Shown here: positions 1 to 6,456 of the stretch, piece by piece
Position numbering within the stretch: position 1 is the stretch's first letter
Layout of the letters: each line of letters begins with the position of its first letter
Source of the DNA: Hyphomicrobiales bacterium
GTDB lineage: Bacteria > Pseudomonadota > Alphaproteobacteria > Rhizobiales > Xanthobacteraceae
DNA: 11,184 bases
Assembly: GCA_016210825.1 (NCBI GenBank)
Contig: JACQTM010000312.1
Coordinates: 1-11,184, forward strand
Direction: 5' to 3'
The notes under the pieces: model-generated
Databases searched by the model: none
What the model was told of the DNA's origin: nothing
Seen by the model: the letters and a program-made list of their open reading frames with translations, nothing else
Made by a program: the position numbers and the translations under genes

Positions 1-517
1 CCTTCACCAGCCGCCGTTTCCATGCGGGGGCGAGATCAAGTGCGGCGACGAGCGCCGCGAATAGCCCGAGATCGCCAAGCCGGATGTCTGGCGCCACGAA
101 ACCGAAATGGCTCGTCGCCTCGAGGCCGAGCGCGAGCATCTCCGCGTCCGCTGCCGCGATGTCGGTGCGACCGAACGACTCGATACCGGCCTGCAGGAAT
201 TCGCGCGGCCCCTGAGCGCTGTCGCGAAAAACTGGGCCGAGATAACAGAAGCCCTGCGCCGTTCCCGCCGCGGACGAGGCGAGATAATCGCGGGAGACGG
301 GGATGGTGAGATCGGGCCGCAGGCAAAAGTCGCGGCCCTCCGCATCCGTCGTCAGAAACATGCTCTTGCGGATGTCCTCGCCCGAAAGGTCGAGAAAGGG
401 TTCCGACGGCTGCAGGATGGCGGGCACGGCGCGCGCATAGCCCGCGCGCTCGTAAGCCGCGACGAGCGTTTCGGCACGCGGATCGGGCCGCGAGGGGGCG
501 GTTTTTGTCGTTGCCAT
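1..517 (-). CDS. hisZ: HisZ, ATP phosphoribosyltransferase regulatory subunit (3' end beyond window)
   Basis: HisZ is a catalytically inactive histidyl-tRNA synthetase paralogue. It pairs with short-form HisG to make the first enzyme of histidine synthesis and carries its feedback control. The first 172 codons are visible and the frame is open to the left edge. The translation shows the class II synthetase-like core: FCLRPDLTIPV at about residues 64-74, a motif-2 relic GPVFRDS at 94-100, and FLQAGIESFGR at 107-117. The chosen ATG (complement of 515-517) gives the usual N-terminus, MATTKTAPSRPDPRAET, and has a weak AGGGA-like site about 10 nt upstream. hisS lies upstream on the same strand, an order common in Rhizobiales, but here two plus-strand genes separate them. 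HisZ therefore probably has its own promoter in 518-731. An intact hisG next to it is expected outside the window but is not seen. Misidentification as hisS is unlikely because a full hisS is present. Confidence 0.93.
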   Translation of the reverse strand, partial: MATTKTAPSRPDPRAETLVAAYERAGYARAVPAILQPSEPFLDLSGEDIRKSMFLTTDAEGRDFCLRPDLTIPVSRDYLASSAAGTAQGFCYLGPVFRDSAQGPREFLQAGIESFGRTDIAAADAEMLALGLEATSHFGFVAPDIRLGDLGLFAALVAALDLAPAWKRRLVK

Positions 518-731
518 GACGCCATGTCCCTGATGGCGGAGCCCTTTAGCACGAACGCCTTAAGGTTTCGACGGCGAATGGCTTTTGCGCTTAATCCGGC
601 TGGCGGGTTTCTTCGGATCGTTAACGAAATCGCAAAATGACGGAATTTTGAAGATTTCCAGCGCCCACCCCGGTCACCGAAAACTAAGGTTTTGCCGCCG
701 ATACTTGCGGCCGGGAGAGGAGCAGCGCGTG

Positions 732-1199
732 ATGACCAGCCCCGTCGCACCCAGCGTCGTGCAGGCTTTCTATCTGGCCTATGTTTCGCGCGATCCCGCG
801 CGCATCGCCCCCTTCCTTGCCGACGACGCGGAGTGGCTGATCGCCGGTCCCGTCGATATCTTCCCGTTCTGCGGCTATCGGCGCGGCAAGGACGCGGTGA
901 TGGCGCTGTTCAAGCACGATATTCCCCAAATCCTCGACATCCGCGGCTTCGAGCCGCAAGAGCTGCTGATCGACGGCGATCAAGCCGCGACGTTGAACCG
1001 GATTTCGGGCATTCAAAGCGGCACCGGCCGCATCATCAGCTATCGCTGCGCCCAATTCCTGCGCTTCAAGGACAGCAAGGTCGTTTCGTTTCGTTCGATC
1101 ATCGACAGCTTCGATGCCGCCGAACAGATCGTCGGGCATCGCATTGAGGTCGAGCCCGATCGCGAATCATCGGATGCAATGTACGCGGGGCGGCACTGA
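732..1199 (+). CDS. NTF2-like/SnoaL-fold protein, paralogue 1
   Basis: This 155-residue protein has the look of the NTF2/SnoaL superfamily (small alpha+beta cone fold): an N-terminal helix FYLAYVSRDPARI, then EWLIAGPVDIF and YRRGKDAV, then a C-terminal strand block ending in TGRIISYRCAQFLRF. No substrate can be assigned, because the fold covers isomerases, cyclases, dehydratases and non-enzymatic binders. The open frame extends upstream to 585, but the ATG at 732 is preferred. It follows GGGAGAGG by 11 nt and aligns with the start of the downstream paralogue; GTG at 729 is an alternative. The stop overlaps the start of the next gene by one base (TGATG), so the two are probably translationally coupled. 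They are about half identical over ~130 residues, indicating an old tandem duplication. The pair lies opposite to and between hisS and hisZ. The 214 bp before it, shared with hisZ, should hold divergent promoters, but I could not place them. Confidence 0.85.
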   Translation: MTSPVAPSVVQAFYLAYVSRDPARIAPFLADDAEWLIAGPVDIFPFCGYRRGKDAVMALFKHDIPQILDIRGFEPQELLIDGDQAATLNRISGIQSGTGRIISYRCAQFLRFKDSKVVSFRSIIDSFDAAEQIVGHRIEVEPDRESSDAMYAGRH

Positions 1200-1663
1200 T
1201 GCAAACATTGTCGCGGCGATTCATTGAAGGCTTTTATGCCGCCTATATTTCACGCGAGCCTGCGCGCATTGGACCACTGCTTGACGAAAATGTGGAGTGG
1301 TCGATCTCCGGCCCGGTGGAGCTTCTCGGTTTTTTCGGTCCCCGCCGCGGCAAGGCGGCAATTCTCGAGCTTGTGACGTCCATCGTGCCGCGGTTCATGG
1401 ATCTCCGAGGCTTCGAGATCGAGGAACTGCTGATCCATAACGATCGCGTCGCCGCGTTTAACCGGCTGCATGCGGTTCAGTGCAAGACCGGACGCCTGAT
1501 CGCCTATCGCTGCGCGCATTTCATGCACTTTCGCAACAGCAGGCTCGTGTCCCTTCATGCGGTGTGCGACAGCTTCGACGCCGCCGAGCAGATGGTCGGT
1601 CACGCGATCAACGTGGGCGAAACGGGCGAACACCGCCCTGCGGGCGACCTCATCGCGATCTGA
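1199..1663 (+). CDS. NTF2-like/SnoaL-fold protein, paralogue 2
   Basis: This 154-residue protein is the second member of the tandem pair. It repeats the landmarks of its neighbour in the same order: FYAAYISREPARI near the N-terminus, EWSISGPVELL, PRRGKAAI, RGFEIEELLI, TGRLIAYRCAHF, and DSFDAAEQMVGH near the C-terminus. Conserved Trp, Arg-Arg-Gly-Lys and Tyr-Arg-Cys-Ala positions are shared by both copies and are the best candidates for structural or pocket residues. The start ATG overlaps the TGA of the upstream gene, and no separate ribosome-binding site is needed if translation is coupled. Two different subunits of this small fold made in equal amounts could form a heterodimer; that is inference. 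The gene ends only 6 nt before the stop of convergent hisS. The function is unknown and the fold assignment is by pattern, not by search. Confidence 0.85.
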   Translation: MQTLSRRFIEGFYAAYISREPARIGPLLDENVEWSISGPVELLGFFGPRRGKAAILELVTSIVPRFMDLRGFEIEELLIHNDRVAAFNRLHAVQCKTGRLIAYRCAHFMHFRNSRLVSLHAVCDSFDAAEQMVGHAINVGETGEHRPAGDLIAI

Positions 1664-1669
1664 ACGCCC

Positions 1670-3190
1670 TCAACGCGCAAGCCCGTGGCGAGCCAGCACC
1701 TCGCGCACGGCTTCGACGAGCTTCTCTTCCTTGACCGCGAACTGCGCTTGCGCCTGCTTCTTTAAATAGTCGTCGCGATCCTTGATCGCTGAGAGCGTCG
1801 CGCCCAGAATCAGGTCCTTAATCTGCACTTCGCCCTTTGATTTCTCGTCGCCGCCCTGGATGACGACGCAAGGCGAGCCACGCCGGTCGGCGTATTTGAG
1901 TTGATTGCCGAAATTCTTCGGATTGCCCAGATAGAGTTCGGCGCGGATGTTCGCATCGCGCAACCGCGCTACCATGCGCTGGTAGTCGGCGATGCGATCT
2001 TTGTCGAACACCGTGACGACGACGGGGCCGGGCTCAGGTCTAGCATCGAGCTTGCCGATCAGGGCGAGCGCAGCCTGCAGGCGTGAGACGCCGATAGAGA
2101 ATCCTGTCGCCGGCACCGCCTCGCCGCGAAAGCGCGACACGAGACCGTCATAGCGTCCGCCGCCGCCGACCGAGCCGAAACGCACCGGGCGGCCTTTCTC
2201 GTCCTTGGTGTCGATCAGCAATTCAAGCTCGTAAACGGGGCCAGTGTAATATTCGAGGCCGCGGACGACGGAGGGGTCGATCGCAACCCTTCCATCGTCA
2301 TAACCTGCAGCCGCTACAATTTTTCTAATGTCAGTGAGTTCGGCAACGCCTTCCTCACCTAGCCTGTTTCCTTCAACAGCGGATTCAAAATTCGCAATTG
2401 TAACTTCATTGTTCGAGTACAAGCTTTTACTGCCCGATCCGCGCTCTCCCCAACCGGTAAAATTAATGATGCGTGTAATTTGAATGTCATTCAGTGCAGC
2501 GCCTTTCGTGAAATCACCAGATTCATCCTTTCGACCGGGTCCTAAAAGGCGTTCAACGGCGTCCACTCCAAGTCGATCTAATTTGTCGATTGCTCGTAAG
2601 ACCGCAAGTCTCTTACTAATATTTGCCTGACCACCAAGTTCGACAGCCTCCATTACCCCATCCAACACCTTGCGGTTATTCACCTTCACTACATAGCTGC
2701 CGCGCGGAATGCCCAACGCTTCCATCGTATCCGCCGCCATCATGCACATCTCGGCATCGGCAGCCATCGAGGCGCTCCCGACCGTGTCCGCATCAAACTG
2801 CATGAATTGCCGGTAGCGGCCCGGTCCAGGCTTCTCGTTGCGGAACACCCAGCCATAGCGATAAGAGCGATAGGGCAGGGCTAAGTTCTGAAAATTTTCG
2901 GCAACATAACGCGCGAGCGGCGCCGTCAAATCGTAGCGCAGGCTCAACCATTGTTCGTCGTCGTCCTTAAACGAGAACACGCCTTCGTTCGGACGGTCCT
3001 GATCGGGAAGGAATTTGCCGAGCGCATCGGTGTATTCAATGGCCGGCGTCTCGCCGGGCTCGAAACCGTAAAGCTCGTAGACGCGCCGAATTTTCTCGAT
3101 CATCTCCCGCGTTGCGGCGATCTCCGCCGGACCTCGGTCGGCGAGGCCGCGCGGCAGGCGCGCTTTGAGCTTTTTGGTTTTCTCGGCCAT
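1670..3190 (-). CDS. hisS: Histidyl-tRNA synthetase, alphaproteobacterial long form
   Basis: This class II aminoacyl-tRNA synthetase charges tRNA-His in the cytoplasm. The 506 residues are longer than the ~420 of the E. coli enzyme and match the alphaproteobacterial form. Visible signatures are RYDLTAP (85-91), motif 2 [14 protein letters not shown] (117-129), the histidine-binding [11 protein letters not shown] (311-321), GGGGRYDGL (342-350) and motif 3 GFSIGVSRL (363-371), followed by a C-terminal anticodon-binding domain. Alphaproteobacterial HisRS is known to have co-evolved with a tRNA-His lacking the usual G-1, and this protein belongs to that type by its motif 2. Codons for about residues 164-303, the variable middle region, lie in a distinctly AT-richer stretch using AGA, AGG, CTA and ATT codons unlike the flanks, while the catalytic motifs are intact. 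The start ATG has only a weak purine-rich site. The gene converges with the SnoaL pair, leaving 6 nt between stops, and diverges from the transaminase across a repeat-bearing spacer. Confidence 0.96.
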   Translation of the reverse strand: MAEKTKKLKARLPRGLADRGPAEIAATREMIEKIRRVYELYGFEPGETPAIEYTDALGKFLPDQDRPNEGVFSFKDDDEQWLSLRYDLTAPLARYVAENFQNLALPYRSYRYGWVFRNEKPGPGRYRQFMQFDADTVGSASMAADAEMCMMAADTMEALGIPRGSYVVKVNNRKVLDGVMEAVELGGQANISKRLAVLRAIDKLDRLGVDAVERLLGPGRKDESGDFTKGAALNDIQITRIINFTGWGERGSGSKSLYSNNEVTIANFESAVEGNRLGEEGVAELTDIRKIVAAAGYDDGRVAIDPSVVRGLEYYTGPVYELELLIDTKDEKGRPVRFGSVGGGGRYDGLVSRFRGEAVPATGFSIGVSRLQAALALIGKLDARPEPGPVVVTVFDKDRIADYQRMVARLRDANIRAELYLGNPKNFGNQLKYADRRGSPCVVIQGGDEKSKGEVQIKDLILGATLSAIKDRDDYLKKQAQAQFAVKEEKLVEAVREVLARHGLAR

Positions 3191-3234
3191 GTCTCGCGTT
3201 CGTGCCGGCTGTGGAGCGCAGGACTCTCTGCGTC

Positions 3235-3321
3235 GTCATGCCCGGCCTTGTGCCGGGCATCCACGTCTTGCTTGTGAACCCGAAGGAAGACGTGGATGGC
3301 CGGGTCAAGCCCGGCCATGAC
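3235..3321. repeat. REP-like intergenic palindrome with a hairpin in each arm
   Basis: Two 35-nt arms (3235-3269 and 3287-3321) are inverted copies around a 17-nt centre. Each arm also folds alone: an 8-bp GC-rich stem around a 5-nt loop (left arm 3239-3259). The arms differ at five positions; four of these form two swapped C-G/G-C pairs that keep the arm hairpins intact, and the fifth is in the loop. Read through, it yields the spurious peptide MPGLVPGIHV, which I recall as frequent in Rhizobiales annotations because the repeat is genome-wide. It sits between the divergent hisS and transaminase genes. It could be a mobile REP-like element or an mRNA/DNA structural site; it lacks the T-run of a terminator. 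Confidence 0.8.
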
Positions 3322-3367
3322 GGGTTGAGAGAGTCGAGGCTAGGTAGCAGCCGCCCCCTGCTTTGTC

Positions 3368-3389
3368 ATTATCCGCGAAAGCGGATAAT
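3368..3389. repeat. Perfect 9-bp hairpin with GAAA tetraloop
   Basis: ATTATCCGC and GCGGATAAT flank GAAA, giving a perfect 9-bp stem closed by a GNRA-type loop. It lies about 50 nt before the transaminase start, so it would be in the 5' leader if transcription begins upstream. The motif, with the CCAGTA that follows, resembles a second dispersed repeat of Bradyrhizobium-type genomes. I recall this from family knowledge and have not checked it. No T-run follows, so it is a poor intrinsic terminator. Confidence 0.65.
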
Positions 3390-3437
3390 CCAGTATCCAC
3401 CGGCGCTCGACAGCCTTCAGGTATAAGGGAACAGCTC

Positions 3438-4778
3438 ATGGCCGTTGCACAAACCGCTTCGACAACCGTGCCCAATGACCTCGAAGCCCATTGGATGCCG
3501 TTCACGGCAAACCGCGCCTTCAAGAGCCGGCCGCGGCTCGTCGCCCGCGCCAAGGACATGCATTACTACACGCCCGAAGGCCGCCCCATTCTCGATGGCG
3601 CCGCGGCGCTGTGGTGCACCAATGCCGGGCATAATCGCGAGCCGATCGTCGCCGCCATACAGAAACAGGCGGCGGAGATGGACTTCGCGCCGTCATTCCA
3701 ATTCTCCCATCCGCGTGCCTTCGAGGTGGCAAGCCGGATCGCGGCGCTCGCGCCCGGCGATCTTGACCACGTCTTCTTCTGCAATTCGGGCTCCGAAGCC
3801 TGCGACACGGCGCTGAAGATCGCGCTCGCCTATCACAACGTGCGCGGCGAAGGCACGCGCACGCGGCTGATCGGCCGTGAGCGCGGCTATCACGGCGTCG
3901 GCTTTGGCGGCATCTCGGTCGGCGGCATCGTCAACAATCGCAAATTCTTCGGCTCGCTGCTCACCGGCGTCGATCACCTGCCGCACACTTACAATCGCGA
4001 GCAGCAGGCCTTCACCAAGGGCGAGCCGGAATGGGGCGCGCATCTTGCGGACGACCTCGAGCGTATTGTTGCCCTGCATGACGCCTCGACCATTGCCGCC
4101 GTGATTGTCGAGCCGATGGCGGGTTCGACCGGCGTGCTGCCGGCGCCCAAGGGCTATCTGCAGCGGCTGCGCGCCATCTGCGACAAGTACGGCATCCTGC
4201 TGATCCTTGATGAAGTGATCACCGGCTTCGGCCGTCTTGGCCACGCTTTCGCCGCCGAACGTTACGGCATCGTGCCGGACCTCATCACGTTCGCCAAAGG
4301 CGTGACCTCCGGTGCGGTGCCGATGGGCGGCGTCATCGTGCGCAAGGGCATCCACGACGCGTTCATGAAGGGACCGGAGCACATGGTGGAACTGTTCCAT
4401 GGCTATACCTACTCCGCGCATCCGCTCGCCTGCGTGGCCGCGCTCGCGGCGCTCGACCTCTATCGCGATGAAAATCTGTTCGCGCGTGCCAAGAAGCTTG
4501 AGCCGCTGTGGGCCGATGCCGTGATGAGCCTGAAAGGTTTGCCGCGCGTGCTCGATATCCGCACCGTGGGGCTTACCGCCGGCATCGATCTCGCCTCGCG
4601 CCCGGACGCCTATGGCAAGCGCGGCTATGAGGCGATGGAGCGCGGCTTCCACGACGAGGGCATCATGTTCCGCGTTGTCGGCGATACGCTCGCGCTCACC
4701 CCGCCGTTGATCGTCAGCGAGGCGCAGATCGGCGAGATTTTCGAGAAGGTCACTCGCATTATCAAGGCGGTAAACTAG
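3438..4778 (+). CDS. Class III PLP aminotransferase, beta-alanine/omega-amino acid:pyruvate type
   Basis: This fold-type I, class III aminotransferase of 446 residues probably moves the amino group of an omega-amino acid such as beta-alanine to pyruvate, giving alanine and a semialdehyde. It reads closely like Pseudomonas omega-amino acid:pyruvate transaminase: AHWMPFTANRAF (17-28), ALWCTNAGH (57-65), NSGSEACDTALK (116-127), RGYHGV (149-154), VIVEPMAGS (222-230), LILDEVITGFGR (255-266, Asp259 binds the PLP ring nitrogen), FAKGVTSGAVPMG (285-297, Lys287 forms the Schiff base) and HGYTYSAHP (321-329). The open frame reaches back to 3363, but that part translates the repeat hairpin. The ATG at 3438, 7 nt after AAGGGA, is the natural start. 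The gene stands alone, divergent from hisS and converging on the glycosyltransferase with 12 nt between stops. Exact substrate (beta-alanine, GABA, taurine, aromatic amines) cannot be decided from sequence. Confidence 0.9.
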   Translation: MAVAQTASTTVPNDLEAHWMPFTANRAFKSRPRLVARAKDMHYYTPEGRPILDGAAALWCTNAGHNREPIVAAIQKQAAEMDFAPSFQFSHPRAFEVASRIAALAPGDLDHVFFCNSGSEACDTALKIALAYHNVRGEGTRTRLIGRERGYHGVGFGGISVGGIVNNRKFFGSLLTGVDHLPHTYNREQQAFTKGEPEWGAHLADDLERIVALHDASTIAAVIVEPMAGSTGVLPAPKGYLQRLRAICDKYGILLILDEVITGFGRLGHAFAAERYGIVPDLITFAKGVTSGAVPMGGVIVRKGIHDAFMKGPEHMVELFHGYTYSAHPLACVAALAALDLYRDENLFARAKKLEPLWADAVMSLKGLPRVLDIRTVGLTAGIDLASRPDAYGKRGYEAMERGFHDEGIMFRVVGDTLALTPPLIVSEAQIGEIFEKVTRIIKAVN

Positions 4779-4790
4779 CGGCCAATAACC

Positions 4791-6293
4791 CTAGCGTTCC
4801 GGCGGCACAATCGCCCAGCCAAATTGCTCGACGCGTCGGTTTTCAGTGCCGAGAAAGCGGAGTTGGATGCCCTCTTGGATTTGTGCGTTCTTGGCGATGG
4901 CGCGGAATGGCGGCGGCATGGTTTTCGGCTCCTGACCGGTCCAGATCACCACCGCGCCTTTGGCGCGCAGATCGGCGAGGTCGATCCACGGCGCGCGCTC
5001 GGGTTTGCCGTCGATCAGCACACGCGGCCGTTCCGGCGCATAATGGCCGATATTTCCGCCGTCCCAGAGAGTGCCGATGACATAAGCGAGCGGCCGGCCG
5101 GTTTTCGCTTGGTAGCGCTGCGAAATTTCCTGCGCCAGGGCATGACCCGGATAGTTACTGGCGCGGAATATGCGAGTGAAAAAATATGGCGCCGCCAGGT
5201 AATCGGCGACAAACGTGATAATCAAGCAGATCTGTACGATACCCCAGGCTGCGGTAATGCGCTGGAACAGTGCGAGGCCTTGCCTTGCTAAGATCACCAT
5301 CCACAAGCCGAGAAAAAGCCACAGCGGGTACCCCCACATCGGAATGAGGCCGCGGCCGGTGATCGCCGAGAAGACAAGCACCGTGGCTGCGGGGCCGAAA
5401 GCAAGCAGCGTCACGATGCGATTGTCGAAATCGTCAATCATGTCGCGCAATGGCCGTAGGCGCCATTCGACGAATAGCGGCGAGGCAATAAACGCCATAG
5501 GCGCCATGACCAAAAACTGGCTCAAGATGAAGAGAAGTGGATGCCGGAAATGGTCGATGAGGCCGCGCGAAGGTGCCGCGCGGGCATTGGCGTAGGTGAA
5601 TGGCAAGAAATCATTCTGCACCAGCCACACGAGGTGCGGCGCCACCACCGCTAAGGCGACGACGGCCGCAAGCCAGGGGCCGGGCGTTTTCAGCGCCGGG
5701 CGCGCATCGCGATCGAGCAGCAAAAACAGCGCCAGCGTTACCGCAAGGATGATGACGAAATATTTCGCCCAGAAGGCGAGCCCGAGCGAAGCACCGAGCA
5801 CGAGCCACCAGACGATCTTACCGCCGCGCAATGCCGACCAGAAAGCGTAACCAGCGAGCGCCCAGAATGGCAATTGTACCACGTCATGGTTGAACTTTGC
5901 CGCCGTGAAATTGAAGTAGTGCAATCCGTCGATGACAAAGATGGCGACGAGCGCGCCGAGCGGGCCAACGAGAGACCGCGCCATTGCCCAGACGATGGCA
6001 AAGGCGGCAATGACGGTGACTTGCGCGAAGGCGTAATAAGCAAAGTCGTGACCGATGACGATGCGGAGAATCTCAATGACCCACCATGGTATCGGCGGCA
6101 GCTTGTCGTAACCGAGTTGCCATTCGCGGCCATACGTCATGGCCTCGATCAGATCGAGCGGCAAATTTGGATAAATAGCGGTCGGCAATGCCGTCCATAC
6201 GACGACGTGCAGTCCCGCAAATGCCCAGAACGCGGCGCGGGGATAGTTCTCGATCCAGGTGAGCACTGAGAAGGGCAAGCTGCGTCCGGTCAT
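4791..6293 (-). CDS. GT39-type multi-pass membrane glycosyltransferase
   Basis: This 500-residue inner-membrane protein has many hydrophobic helices, roughly ten over residues 20-390, and a soluble C-terminal part of about 100 residues. The layout is that of GT-C glycosyltransferases of the GT39/ArnT-like group, which use polyprenyl-phosphate sugars and act on the periplasmic side. The first outer loop carries the acidic pair Asp47/Glu50 in LDLIEAMTYGREWQLGYDKLPP-like context (residues 46-67), where the family keeps its catalytic acidic residues and a GY-x-K/H-PP stretch. Further family-like blocks are FNHDVVQLPFWAL (134-146) and AFWAKYFV (173-180). Acceptor and sugar are unknown; lipid A, hopanoid or other glycolipid modification are possible. 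The ATG at 6293 has no clear ribosome-binding site, so the start is less certain. It is divergent from the EAL gene over 163 bp and monocistronic here. Confidence 0.85.
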   Translation of the reverse strand: MTGRSLPFSVLTWIENYPRAAFWAFAGLHVVVWTALPTAIYPNLPLDLIEAMTYGREWQLGYDKLPPIPWWVIEILRIVIGHDFAYYAFAQVTVIAAFAIVWAMARSLVGPLGALVAIFVIDGLHYFNFTAAKFNHDVVQLPFWALAGYAFWSALRGGKIVWWLVLGASLGLAFWAKYFVIILAVTLALFLLLDRDARPALKTPGPWLAAVVALAVVAPHLVWLVQNDFLPFTYANARAAPSRGLIDHFRHPLLFILSQFLVMAPMAFIASPLFVEWRLRPLRDMIDDFDNRIVTLLAFGPAATVLVFSAITGRGLIPMWGYPLWLFLGLWMVILARQGLALFQRITAAWGIVQICLIITFVADYLAAPYFFTRIFRASNYPGHALAQEISQRYQAKTGRPLAYVIGTLWDGGNIGHYAPERPRVLIDGKPERAPWIDLADLRAKGAVVIWTGQEPKTMPPPFRAIAKNAQIQEGIQLRFLGTENRRVEQFGWAIVPPER

Positions 6294-6456
6294 GGAATTC
6301 GCGATCTTATAATGCGGATCGCGGACAATGGCGATGGACCGGGTACGGTTCCACGCACATCTTTATAGGCTCGGCTTGCGCCGCGACCGCGCGTCATGGA
6401 GAGTGTAGGGGCGGACCGGCGAATCGGCGCCGCCGGCGGGCTGGGTTGGAAGGCTC

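Noticed and set aside
585..731. N-terminal extension of SnoaL paralogue 1 from an upstream start
   Set aside because: The extra 49 residues have no counterpart in the downstream paralogue, and a good ribosome-binding site directly precedes the 729/732 starts.
3202..3426. Small open frames beginning MPGLVPGIHV or MAGLDPAIHV on both strands
   Set aside because: They are read-throughs of the palindromic repeat at 3235-3321 and appear on both strands because the element is palindromic; they are not genes.
3693..4652. A 319-codon open frame on the minus strand inside the transaminase gene
   Set aside because: The plus-strand frame carries the full set of class III transaminase motifs. The antisense frame has the low-complexity composition of a shadow frame.
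6308..6313. TATAAT as a -10 box for the EAL gene
   Set aside because: The hexamer 17 nt upstream (TCCGGT) does not resemble TTGACA, and the box would leave a leader of about 140 nt, so a chance match is likely.
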